DNA from: Sphingobacterium multivorum
GTDB taxonomy: Bacteria > Bacteroidota > Bacteroidia > Sphingobacteriales > Sphingobacteriaceae
Direction of reading: 5' to 3'
Length of the DNA: 64,000 bases
Assembly (NCBI RefSeq): GCF_900457465.1
Contig: NZ_UAUU01000009.1
Location: 744,001 to 808,000 of the forward strand
Numbering within the stretch: position 1 is the stretch's first letter; every line of letters starts with the position of its first letter. The notes under the pieces were generated by a model, which saw only the letters and a program-made list of their open reading frames with translations, was not told where the DNA came from and made no database searches. The translations under genes were made by a program, and so were the position numbers. Shown in pieces: positions 53,868-63,201 of the stretch.

Positions 53868-54578
53868 TCATGCATAAAGTAAAAAAATAGTCGGCTTTTT
53901 ATGATAATCATACGATCGTTTTCGCCACTCACCAACTGTCAAACTTTGTATATTTTCGTCGGCAGCTGTTACATTTGACGCAACACAGAGTAAGGTGGAA
54001 GGTTTACATATTTTTAGTAGATCGGCTAAAAGCTGATTATTTCTAAATGGAGTTTCAATAAAAATTTGCGTCTGCTTTTCACGTGCTGATTGCTGTTCGA
54101 GATTTTTAATCTCCTTAGCTCGATCAATTTTATCGATAGGCAAATAACCATGAAAGGCAAATTTCTGACCGCTAAATCCGGAAGCCATAAGTGCCAGTAG
54201 AATAGAGCTTGGTCCAACAAGAGGAACTACCTTAATACCCAATTGATGTGCCCGCGCTACAATAGAAGCACCAGGATCAGCAACACCAGGACATCCCGCC
54301 TCAGACATTAATCCAACACTTTTGCCTTGTTTCAAGCCTTCAAAAAAATCATTTATATTTCCCTTGTCCCGCACATGTTTTCCATAATCATGGATCGTTA
54401 ATTCGCTCTGCGGAATCTTTAAACCTGCAAGTTTTAAAAACTTGCGCGCCGTTTTTTCGTTCTCTACAATATACTCGTCCAATGAATTGATTGTTTCCAC
54501 TAAATACGGAGTAAATGACTGGAAAGCTGCGTCATCACTCAATGGAACAGGAATTAAATATAAGATACCATTTGCCAT
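53868..54578 (-). CDS. RsmI-like SAM methyltransferase (TP_methylase)
   Basis: 236 residues with the tetrapyrrole-methylase fold. Motifs are GILYLIPVPLSDD at the start, VGLMSEAGCPGVADPGASIV (SAM-binding GxPGxxDPG) near 90-110, VVPLVGPSSILLALMASGFSGQKFAFHGYLP and ETPFRNNQLL. This set belongs to the RsmI branch, which methylates the ribose of 16S rRNA C1402; Bacteroidota often have a second, shorter member like this one, so the exact target is open. It diverges from apaG with 149 bp between. Confidence 0.82.
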   Translation of the reverse strand: MANGILYLIPVPLSDDAAFQSFTPYLVETINSLDEYIVENEKTARKFLKLAGLKIPQSELTIHDYGKHVRDKGNINDFFEGLKQGKSVGLMSEAGCPGVADPGASIVARAHQLGIKVVPLVGPSSILLALMASGFSGQKFAFHGYLPIDKIDRAKEIKNLEQQSAREKQTQIFIETPFRNNQLLADLLKICKPSTLLCVASNVTAADENIQSLTVGEWRKRSYDYHKKPTIFLLYA

Positions 54579-54727
54579 AATACAAACCTACTAATTAAGG
54601 TCCATTTGGTTATACTAATTTTAAACTTAGCATTATTTAACCTTTTAAAATGATTATAATTTAGATTTTTAAACTCATTATTAGTATTTTAGCGTAAACA
54701 TTCATTGCAACAATAAACATCATTCAA

Positions 54728-55115
54728 ATGATCACACAAATTACAGAAGGCGTAAAAAATCTCGGTTGAAACCATCTATCAATCGGAGTATTCGAATCCG
54801 GACCGTGAACATTTTATGTTTGCTTATCATATCAGCATAGAAAATCTCAGCGATTACACGGTTCAATTGATAAGTCGCTATTGGAAAATTTTTGATGCAA
54901 AAGGAGACTATAGGGAGGTATCTGGAGAAGGAGTAGTAGGCGAACAACCTATTATAGAACCTGGTCAGACTCATCAATACACCTCAGGTTGCAATCTCAA
55001 TAGCGAATTCGGATTCATGGAAGGATATTATAATATGATCCGAACACTGGACAACGGCAGCTTTCAAGTTGAAATACCACGTTTCAATCTGATAGCGGAT
55101 TACGCATTGAATTAA
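54728..55115 (+). pseudogene. apaG: apaG with a one-base insertion
   Basis: The start (MITQITEGVK) is at 54728. After codon GTA-AAA the frame runs into a stop within 14 codons. Dropping one A from the A6 run at 54754-54759 joins it to ISVETIYQSEYSNPDREHFMFAYHISIENLS and the rest, giving a complete ApaG/DUF525 protein of about 128 residues ending ADYALN, with the GVVGEQPIIEPGQTHQYTSG and GFMEGYY blocks. The 3' part alone (from an internal ATG at 54816) would be a truncated 99-residue protein. ApaG binds proteins or nucleotides; its role is little known. The indel may be a real mutation or an error in a homopolymer. Confidence 0.8.
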
Positions 55116-55470
55116 TTTTATCAGGGCAGTATCATTATTGCCAATTAATCAAATAACGAAGCTTTTTTCGCATCGAATAAGAAACTATTTCTTTATTTTT
55201 GCGAGCATTCCAAATGAACAAGCGAACCTTTGGGACTTCGAATTATCATTTTACCCAATAGCAAAGGCTAACATTTGATCGTATGCCACCCAATAGATTA
55301 CATTAGTCAGCAATCAAAACGATTATTGATTCAATATATAAATAACTGACAATCAATAGAAATATAACTAAAATATTGATTATCAACACGATATAAACTA
55401 CCAAGAGAAGAAACCTACTGGTAGTGTTTTGGCGTGTAAATTGACTGAATATAATTTAGGGTGATATAAC
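55116..55470. other. intergenic region before the ABC-F gene
   Basis: 355 bp, AT rich. It contains a -7 like element at 55194 and a 15-codon ORF at 55214-55261 that could be a leader peptide. No other gene. Confidence 0.45.
55194..55201 (+). promoter_or_regulatory. TAnnTTTG element upstream of the ABC-F gene
   Basis: TATTTTTG fits TAnnTTTG. It lies about 270 nt before the GTG start of the ABC-F gene, which implies a long leader if used. Confidence 0.35.
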
Positions 55471-57337
55471 GTGAGTATTTTAGCTACAGAACAAGTAAGC
55501 CATTCCTTCCATGATCGATGGCTTTTTAAAGATTTACATTTCGGTCTCCAAAAGGGAGAACGTGTGGCCTTGGTCGGAATCAATGGCACAGGTAAATCAA
55601 CCTTACTCGCCATTTTAGCAGAGCGAATCTTACCAACCTCAGGAAAAGTTGTAAAAGAAAAAGGTATAAAAATTGGTTTCTTAGAACAGGATCCTGATTT
55701 CACAGGATTAAAATCAATCAACGATTTTATTTATAGTACAGACAACGATCAACAACGTCTTATCCGTAAGTACGAGGAGCTGTTATTGGAAACTGATATC
55801 GATCAGAAAAAAATTAGAAGATCTTACAGAAAAAATAAGTTCATTGAATGCCTGGGAGTATGAGCATAATATTAAGACGATTCTTAATCGTTTAAACATT
55901 ATGGATTTCCATCAAGATATCAAAAGTTTATCAGGGGGCCAACGAAAACGCCTTGCGCTAGCCAAGCTTTTGATAGACGAGCCGGATATTTATATATTAG
56001 ATGAACCCACCAACCATTTGGATATAGAGACTATTGAATGGCTTGAAAAACTACTAACAACAGGTAGCAAAACCGTTCTTTTAGTAACGCACGATCGCTA
56101 CTTCTGGATAATATCTGTACGGAGATTCGAGAGCTGGATAGGGGCAATCTCTTTACCTATAAAGGCAACTATTCTTATTTTCTAGAAAAGAAGTCCGAAC
56201 GTGAAACTATTGATGCGGTTATGGTTGAGAAAAGCAGAAACCTACTTCGCCGTGAATTGGAGTGGATGCGTCGTCAACCACAGGCACGTGGTACCAAATC
56301 CAAATCACGTATTGAAGCATACTATGACTTGGAAGAAAAATCTAAAGCAATTAAAGGAAACGACTCGGTACAACTCAGTGTGAAAGTAAGCAGGCAGGGC
56401 TCAAAAATACTCGAACTAGAACATGTTGCCAAAACGTTATGGAGCAAAAGAAATCATACATGATTTTTCATACACCTTTAAAAAAGGTGATCGTATTGGT
56501 CTAGCGGGAAAAAATGGTACTGGAAAATCAACCTTTCTTAATTTAATCACGGGAGAAGAAAAACCTGATACAGGGTCTATAGCGGTAGGGGAAACCACAG
56601 TATATGGCTACTATAAACAGGGCGGATTGGAAGTAAATGAAAACGATCGAGTATTAGATGTTGTAAAAAATATAGCAGACTATATTGAAATGGCAAATGG
56701 GGAAGTAATCACGGCTTCACAGCTGCTAACCCACTTTTTATTTCCTCCTGAAAAACAATTTGGTTTCGTTAATAAATTAAGTGGGGGGGAGAAAAAAAGA
56801 CTTCAATTAATGCGTGTTTTAATGAAGAATCCAAATTTTTTAATTCTGGATGAACCATCCAATGATTTGGACATTGATACATTAAACGTGCTGGAAGATT
56901 TTCTTGACAACTACAAAGGAGTACTCATATTAGTATCACACGACAGGTATCTATTAGATAAATTGACGGATCAACTTTTCATTTTTGAAGGAAAGGGGAT
57001 CGTGCAGATATACAACGGAAATTATGCCGACTTTAAACTTGAACAGGAAGAAATCCAAAAATTAGAAAAGGAAAAACAAAAAAGGATAACCCAAGAACAG
57101 GTAAAGCCAATTGTAAAAGAGGAAAAGAAAAAACTCTCGTACAAGGAACAATTGGAATATAACAAACTAGAAGAAGAAATCGAAAAACTGGAAACACAAG
57201 TAGCGTTAAAAACGGAGGAACTAAACCAGGTAACAGATCATCTAAAACTTTCTTCCTTAGCGGAAGAAATTCAATCTATCCAAAAACAGATAGACGATAA
57301 ATCCGAAAGATGGTTATATCTTGCTGATTTTATGTAA
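55471..57337 (+). pseudogene. uup: ABC-F ATPase (Uup-like) with three one-base indels
   Basis: Read through three frame changes this is one protein of about 622 residues, GTG start at 55471. It has two ABC domains: Walker A GINGTGKST and GKNGTGKST, signatures LSGGQRKR and LSGGEKKR, Walker B ILDEPTNHLD and ILDEPSNDLD, an inter-domain linker with WMRRQPQARGTKSKSRIEAYYDLE, and a C-terminal coiled coil after residue 545 typical of Uup. The indels are an extra A in the A7 run near 55807-55813, a missing C or T near 56105 (after YF), and an extra A near 56431-56434. ABC-F proteins act on ribosomes or DNA; as read, no full product is made. Confidence 0.85.
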
Positions 57338-57349
57338 AATTTCACCACA

Positions 57350-57365
57350 GGTTTCACGTGGAACA
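57350..57365. promoter_or_regulatory. parS-like centromere site 1
   Basis: GGTTTCACGTGGAACA matches the ParB-binding consensus nGTTnCACGTGnAACn at all fixed positions. It is in the 93-bp gap between the ABC-F gene and mnmG. Confidence 0.75.
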
Positions 57366-57403
57366 CAAAGAAAACGTAAATTTACAAAGAAATAAAAACA
57401 CCA

Positions 57404-57419
57404 CGTTTCACGTGGAACA
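57404..57419. promoter_or_regulatory. parS-like centromere site 2
   Basis: CGTTTCACGTGGAACA, same core as site 1, centre to centre 54 bp. The flanks are similar too (CACCAC before, AAGAA after), as if the site had been duplicated. Confidence 0.75.
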
Positions 57420-57430
57420 AGAATAGAAAA

Positions 57431-59290
57431 ATGTTTAAAAAATATAATGTAATTGTCGTTGGTGCGGGGCATGCCGGATGTGAGGCAGCGGCGGCAGCAG
57501 CTAACTTAGGTTCGTCCACTTTACTCATCACAATGAATATGGGAGTAATAGCGCAAATGAGTTGTAACCCCGCTATCGGTGGAGTAGCCAAAGGACAGAT
57601 AGTAAGAGAAATTGATGCTATGGGCGGATATACTGGTATCATAGCAGATAAATCAACCATTCAATTCCGAATGTTAAATCTTTCGAAAGGTCCTGCCATG
57701 TGGAGTCCGCGGACCCAAAATGACCGAATGCAGTTTGCAGAAGAATGGAGATTACAACTCGAGTCTCTTCCTAATTTAGATATGTGGCAAGATACCGTAA
57801 AAGAAGTTATCGTAAAAAACGGAAAAGCTTGCGGTGTCATCACTTCGATGGGCATAGAAATAGAATCGGACGCCGTGGTACTGACCAATGGAACTTTTCT
57901 AAATGGTGTAATTCACATTGGGGACAAGAAATTTGGAGGCGGTAGAACAGGAGAGAAGGCTGCCACAGGTTTAACCGAGCAACTTGTTTCCCTTGGTTTC
58001 GAATCCGGGAGAATGAAGACAGGAACGCCACCACGTATAGATGGAAGAAGCCTCAACTATGCATTAATGGAAGAACAGTGGGGCGATGAAAAAAGAGGGC
58101 GGTTCTCCTATACAGATGTAGAAATACCAACTGAACAACGCTGTTGTTGGATTACCTATACAAACGATAAGGTCCACGAAATGCTACGCACTGGGTTTGA
58201 AAAATCACCCATGTTTACGGGACGTATCAAAGGATTGGGACCACGCTATTGCCCTTCAATAGAAGATAAAATAAATCGTTTTGCCGAGCGTGAAAGACAT
58301 CAGATATTCGTGGAGCCCGAAGGCTTCAAAACAGTAGAAATTTATGTCAACGGATTCTCCACCTCATTGCCAGAAGACGTACAATTGAAAGCTTTGCAAT
58401 TGATCCCAGGCTTTGAAAATGCGAAAATGTACCGCCCAGGTTATGCCATAGAATACGACTACTTTCCACCAATGCAATTGGATCTAACCTTGGAAACCCA
58501 ATTGGTGAAACATCTATTTTTCGCAGGACAGATCAATGGGACAACTGGCTATGAAGAAGCCGCTGCTCAAGGTTTCCTAGCCGGGATAAATGCGCATCAA
58601 CGCATCAATGATGATAAGGAACTTATTCTTAAACGATCCGAATCCTATATAGGTGTATTGGTCGACGACCTCGTAACAAAAGGAACTGAAGAGCCGTACC
58701 GCATGTTTACATCAAGAGCAGAACATCGTCTACTTCTACGCCAGGACAATGCTGATATTCGCCTAACCCCATTAGCTTACAAATTGGGATTGGTAGGAGA
58801 AGAAAGACTCAAAAAAGTGCAAAACAAAATTGATAACTCCAATAAAATAATCGAGTATCTCAAACAAAATTCGACCAATGTCGAAAAGATGAATACCATA
58901 TTAGCCGAAGTTGGCTCAAGCGCACTTCCACAAAAAACAAGGTTGAGTAATGTTCTTGCAAGACCACAAGTTGGTATCCAAGATATTCTGAAAGGAGACG
59001 AAGGCTTTGCACACTATGTATCCCAATTCGATAATGATACCATTGAACAAGCAGAGATCAATCTCAAATATGAAAGCTATTTCGATAAAGAGATGGAAAT
59101 TGTCAATCGCATGAAGAAGATGGAAGATAGAGAAATTAATCCTGATTTTGACTACAGCCTATTAACATCGCTATCAATTGAGGCAAGACAAAAGTTATCT
59201 AAAGTTAAACCACGTACACTGGGGCAAGCTTCAAGAATCTCAGGCGTTTCGCCCTCTGATATCACGGTATTGATGGTCCATATGAGTTAA
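57431..59290 (+). CDS. mnmG: tRNA uridine-5-carboxymethylaminomethyl modification enzyme
   Basis: 619 residues, full length. The FAD-binding fold begins at residue 5 ([18 protein letters not shown]), followed by the MnmG blocks [74 protein letters not shown] and [18 protein letters not shown]; the C-terminal helical domain ends in [17 protein letters not shown]. With MnmE it makes the cmnm5 modification of wobble uridine. The gene is often close to the replication origin in bacteria, and here it directly follows two parS-like sites. Confidence 0.97.
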   Translation: MFKKYNVIVVGAGHAGCEAAAAAANLGSSTLLITMNMGVIAQMSCNPAIGGVAKGQIVREIDAMGGYTGIIADKSTIQFRMLNLSKGPAMWSPRTQNDRMQFAEEWRLQLESLPNLDMWQDTVKEVIVKNGKACGVITSMGIEIESDAVVLTNGTFLNGVIHIGDKKFGGGRTGEKAATGLTEQLVSLGFESGRMKTGTPPRIDGRSLNYALMEEQWGDEKRGRFSYTDVEIPTEQRCCWITYTNDKVHEMLRTGFEKSPMFTGRIKGLGPRYCPSIEDKINRFAERERHQIFVEPEGFKTVEIYVNGFSTSLPEDVQLKALQLIPGFENAKMYRPGYAIEYDYFPPMQLDLTLETQLVKHLFFAGQINGTTGYEEAAAQGFLAGINAHQRINDDKELILKRSESYIGVLVDDLVTKGTEEPYRMFTSRAEHRLLLRQDNADIRLTPLAYKLGLVGEERLKKVQNKIDNSNKIIEYLKQNSTNVEKMNTILAEVGSSALPQKTRLSNVLARPQVGIQDILKGDEGFAHYVSQFDNDTIEQAEINLKYESYFDKEMEIVNRMKKMEDREINPDFDYSLLTSLSIEARQKLSKVKPRTLGQASRISGVSPSDITVLMVHMS

Positions 59291-59368
59291 ACAACTGAAA
59301 GTCAAATACTTATACACTAAACATCACAAAGCTTAAAATAAGCGATTTAAGACAATATTCTATTTTTT

Positions 59369-61048
59369 ATGAAAACTTCTTTAAGAGAAAATAAAAGTGG
59401 TTCAGAAAGGCTAAAAAGTAGCTTAAAAACAAGATTACTTATTTTAAGCATGTTTATTATGCTTATTGGCTTGTCCATACAATGTGCGAGCATACAACAG
59501 CCCACGGGGGGGCCAAAAGATTCTATTCCTCCGAAGATACTATTGGAAAGCCCTACGAATTTTTCGAAGAATTTTACAGCTAAAAAAATAGTGATCACGT
59601 TTGACGAGTATATCAAGCTGGCAAATCAACAAAAGGAATTCAGTATTACGCCAGACATGGGAAGCAATCCAGAATTCAAGGTGAAGAAAAAAAATCTAGA
59701 AATTACCTTACCTGATTCCCTAGAAAAGAATACAACCTACAGCATATACTTCGGTAAAGGACTAGTTGATTATAACGCTGGAAATGCATTGGTCAATTAT
59801 GCTTACGTATTCGCGACAGGAGATAAAATAGATTCACTCAGTATATCCGGTAATGTAAAAAGTGCTATAACGAAAGAGGTCCAAAAGGATGTTAAAGTCT
59901 TGTTGATCCCCATTAGCCAAGACTCGATTTTTGGTAAAAAGAAGGCGAATATATTCACGACAACGGATACTGCAGGTAACTATAAACTAAACAATCTAAG
60001 AGAAGGAACTTATCGCATTTACGCACTTCAAGAAAAAAATAACGATAGAATCTATAATGGTGCTGATGAAGAAATAGGTTTCCTAAAAGACTCTATCGTG
60101 CTAGAGCGAGACTTAAGCAATATCAACTTGGAGATCTTCAAAGGAATCCCAAAAAAGTTTAGAACCCAAGAGAAGAAATTTGAAAAAAATGGAAGTATAC
60201 TTCTTGTTTTTAATAGAAGAGTCGACAAGCCCAAACTTGATATCCTTAATGACGAAGTAAACAACAAGGATAAAAAAGTACGTTTTTCAAAGACATCAGA
60301 CTCGGCTACTTTGTTTATTCCAAATTTAAAAATAGACTCCCTAAAGCTTGTTCTGACAGAAAATGAAAGACCATTGGATACCATTCTCATTAGAAAAGGG
60401 AATGTAAAAATAGAGCAGACAATTGAGCCTATTTTTACGCCAAATAATGGACGGGTCGATCGAATTACACACCTTCAGGTATCTGCTTTCACACCGATCA
60501 AAAATATCGATAAAACCAAGTTAAAATTCAAAGAAGACTCATTGGTCCGGACCAATTACCAACTAGCTGTAGATACAGCAAATACCAATATCTACCATAT
60601 TCGCTATAATTGGAGAAAAGAGAAAAAGTACCAAATTGAGTTTACAGAAGGCGCTATAACAGGCTATTTTGGCGAACAAAACAAAGAGAAAAAGCTCGAT
60701 TTGACCTATGACGATAGTGAAAACTATGGGGATCTGACATTTGATTTTACAGATCTAGATAGCAATACAACCTATTTGGTTGAGTTAATCAATGAGAAAA
60801 AAGATAAGGTCTATCGCGTCGACAAAATAAACATGAACAATCCGGCTGTTGTATACAAACAGTATCCTGGAGGAAAGTATAGTATACGTGTGATACGCGA
60901 CGACAATGATAATGGAATCTGGGACACTGGAGATGTCGAAAAGAAAACTTTTCCTGAACCTGTTGTATATCTGAATAAAGTATTTACGATACGTGCTAAT
61001 TGGGAACAGAAAGATAGTTTTTCATTGAGTGGCCTCAAAAAAAATTAA
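59369..61048 (+). CDS. lipoprotein with Big_5-type Ig-like domain
   Basis: 559 residues. A long N-terminus (about 20 residues, basic) precedes the hydrophobic core and the lipobox LSIQC (Cys near 39), then a Big_5/Ig-like domain (about 50-150: PTGGPKDSIPPKILLESPTNFSKNFTAKKIVITFDEYI...ATG), a CarboxypepD-like sandwich (about 155-245) and a beta-rich C-terminal part ending in a DDNDNGIWDTGD calcium-like turn. Proteins of this layout are attached to the outer membrane of Bacteroidota; one is thought to assist gliding or envelope assembly, but no role is proven. The long N-terminus may mean that a start further down is used. Confidence 0.82.
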   Translation: MKTSLRENKSGSERLKSSLKTRLLILSMFIMLIGLSIQCASIQQPTGGPKDSIPPKILLESPTNFSKNFTAKKIVITFDEYIKLANQQKEFSITPDMGSNPEFKVKKKNLEITLPDSLEKNTTYSIYFGKGLVDYNAGNALVNYAYVFATGDKIDSLSISGNVKSAITKEVQKDVKVLLIPISQDSIFGKKKANIFTTTDTAGNYKLNNLREGTYRIYALQEKNNDRIYNGADEEIGFLKDSIVLERDLSNINLEIFKGIPKKFRTQEKKFEKNGSILLVFNRRVDKPKLDILNDEVNNKDKKVRFSKTSDSATLFIPNLKIDSLKLVLTENERPLDTILIRKGNVKIEQTIEPIFTPNNGRVDRITHLQVSAFTPIKNIDKTKLKFKEDSLVRTNYQLAVDTANTNIYHIRYNWRKEKKYQIEFTEGAITGYFGEQNKEKKLDLTYDDSENYGDLTFDFTDLDSNTTYLVELINEKKDKVYRVDKINMNNPAVVYKQYPGGKYSIRVIRDDNDNGIWDTGDVEKKTFPEPVVYLNKVFTIRANWEQKDSFSLSGLKKN

Positions 61049-61096
61049 TTGAGGCCATTCTAAAATAACTTATTTAATATTGCTAATTCGATTAAG

Positions 61097-61603
61097 CTAA
61101 AACCAGGAACTGTACAGAACATAATTATGTGGTAGCTTCTGCAATAGATCTTTCTGCTCTTCAGTAAGTGCTTTTATCTTTTTGGCAGGTACTCCAGCAT
61201 ATAGAAATCCCGATTCACAACGAGTATTTTCCAAAACTACTGCACCAGCTGCTACAATAACATTCGATTCAACAATCGCATTATCCATAACGATAGCTCC
61301 CATACCAATGAGTACATGATCTTCCAAAATACATCCATGTACCATAGCCTGATGCCCTATACTTACATAATTTCCGATCGTAGTACCGCATTTCTTATAG
61401 GTACAATGTATAACCGCTCCATCTTGAATATTAGTATAATTACCGATACGAATATAATTGACATCTCCGCGTATGACAGCATTAAACCATACCGAACAGT
61501 GATGTCCAATCTCCACATCGCCTACAATCGTTGAATTGGGTGCTAAGAAGCATTCTTCGGCTATCACCGGAGATTTATCCAAAACAGATAAAATAAGTGC
61601 CAT
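61097..61603 (-). CDS. gamma-class carbonic anhydrase family protein
   Basis: 168 residues forming a left-handed beta helix of hexapeptide turns (IVGDVEIGHHCSVWFNAVIRGDVNYIRIGNYTNIQDGAVIH). The zinc-binding histidines of the gamma carbonic anhydrase/YrdA family are present at H in GAVIHC, GHQAMVHGC. The C-terminal helix is also typical. Catalytic activity is not certain in this branch. It overlaps the nadB locus closely: its start is 5 nt from the nadB stop, so the two are probably co-transcribed, nadB first. Confidence 0.9.
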   Translation of the reverse strand: MALILSVLDKSPVIAEECFLAPNSTIVGDVEIGHHCSVWFNAVIRGDVNYIRIGNYTNIQDGAVIHCTYKKCGTTIGNYVSIGHQAMVHGCILEDHVLIGMGAIVMDNAIVESNVIVAAGAVVLENTRCESGFLYAGVPAKKIKALTEEQKDLLQKLPHNYVLYSSWF

Positions 61604-61608
61604 ATTCC

Positions 61609-63201
61609 TTAAAAAATTGTATCCTGTAATACTTCCGAATGTTTCGGATAGTCCGTTGTATAATGCAATCCCCTACTTTCTTTCCGTAACATAGCTGATT
61701 TTGTCACGATATAAGCTACTTGAATAACATTACGTAATTCACACAGTTTAACAGAAAGCCTTGTATTTCGATAAAATTCTTCGGTCTCCTCATACAAGAG
61801 ATGTAGCCGTTTAAGAGCTCTTTCAAGCCTAAAATCGGAACGGACAATGCCAACATAGTCACTCATAATCTTTTGGCACTCGCGTAAATTATGACTTACT
61901 AAAATATCCTCATTTGAAAGAGAGGTTTTAGAGTCATCCCATTCGGGGACATCAACAATATGGTTAATCAATCCTATCGACTTTGTGGCGTCCAGGAAAA
62001 TACGATGTGCATAAACAAGTGCTTCAAGAAGTGAATTAGAAGCTAATCGGTTTGCCCCATGCAGGCCAGTAGAAGAACACTCTCCGCAAGCATATAAGTT
62101 AACGAGGCTACTGCGTCCAAAATCATCTACATAAATGCCTCCACAGAGGTAATGCGCAGCCGGTGTAACTGGTATAAAATCCTTCGCCATATCCAGTCCG
62201 ATCGAAAGACACTTTTCATAAATATTTGGAAAATGCTTGATAATATCTTCCTTATTCCGATGCGTGATATCAAGGTACACATAATCTATACCAGATTTCT
62301 TCATCTCGGCATCAATAGCTCTAGCAACGATGTCTCTTGGTGCCAAAGAAGCACGTTCATCGTACTCCTCCATGAAAGATTCACCATTGATCCTTCTTAA
62401 AATACCCCCAAATCCACGTACGGCTTCAGATACCAAAAATGCAGGAGAGTCCTTTGGATTGTATAAAGAAGTAGGGTGAAATTGCATAAACTCCATATTA
62501 CGTACCTTACCTTTTGCCCGATACACCATAGCAATACCATCTCCAGTCGCAATAGTTGGATTTGTTGTACTTGAATAAACATGCCCTGCTCCTCCAGAAG
62601 CCATCACAGTAACCTTACTCAAAATCTTATCTACTAAATGTGATGAGGTATTAAAAGCATAAATTCCATAACAGGTAATGTCTTCCCTGTTCTTATCCAC
62701 GTATTCCCCCAAATGATGCTGTGTAATCAAATCAATGGCAAAGTAATGCGTTACGATTTCAATGTTGGGATCACTATGTGCTTGCGCCAATAATGCACGC
62801 TCAATTTCATAGCCAGTTATATCTTTATAATGTAAAATACGATGAGCGGAATGTCCCCCCTCTTTTGCCAGATCATATAACCCCGATTCCTCCTTGTCAA
62901 ATGATGTTCCGTATGAAATAAGTTCTGCAATCCGTTCCGGTGCTTCTCTCACTACGTTTTCCACAATTTCAACATCGCATAAACCATCCCCAGCAATCTG
63001 AGTATCAATGATATGCTTCTCAAAGCTATCTGACTTATCCACAACGGCAGCCACTCCCCCTTGCGCATATTTTGTATTAGACTCATCCTCATTGGACTTA
63101 GTGACTATCAATACTTTACCGAATTTCGATGCTTTTAAAGCAAAGCTTAATCCAGCAATACCTGATCCAATGACCAAAAAATCTACCTTTCTATCTGCCA
63201 T
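61609..63201 (-). CDS. nadB: L-aspartate oxidase
   Basis: 530 residues, normal length. FAD-binding DFLVIGSGIAGLSFALKAS at the N-terminus, the YAQGGVAAV loop, the active-site block GHSAHRILHYKDITG, MEFMQFHPTSLYNP, SLAPRDIVARAID with the catalytic Arg, and HYLCGGIYVDDFGRSS. It oxidises aspartate to iminoaspartate for NAD synthesis; nadA and nadC are not in the window. It is transcribed away from the 800-bp AT-rich end, which I read as a possible origin region. Confidence 0.96.
   Translation of the reverse strand: MADRKVDFLVIGSGIAGLSFALKASKFGKVLIVTKSNEDESNTKYAQGGVAAVVDKSDSFEKHIIDTQIAGDGLCDVEIVENVVREAPERIAELISYGTSFDKEESGLYDLAKEGGHSAHRILHYKDITGYEIERALLAQAHSDPNIEIVTHYFAIDLITQHHLGEYVDKNREDITCYGIYAFNTSSHLVDKILSKVTVMASGGAGHVYSSTTNPTIATGDGIAMVYRAKGKVRNMEFMQFHPTSLYNPKDSPAFLVSEAVRGFGGILRRINGESFMEEYDERASLAPRDIVARAIDAEMKKSGIDYVYLDITHRNKEDIIKHFPNIYEKCLSIGLDMAKDFIPVTPAAHYLCGGIYVDDFGRSSLVNLYACGECSSTGLHGANRLASNSLLEALVYAHRIFLDATKSIGLINHIVDVPEWDDSKTSLSNEDILVSHNLRECQKIMSDYVGIVRSDFRLERALKRLHLLYEETEEFYRNTRLSVKLCELRNVIQVAYIVTKSAMLRKESRGLHYTTDYPKHSEVLQDTIF

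Noticed and set aside
61030..61056. Hairpin GGCCTCAA / TTGAGGCC at the end of the Big_5 lipoprotein gene
   Set aside because: Stable stem, but no U run follows on either strand; not called as a terminator.
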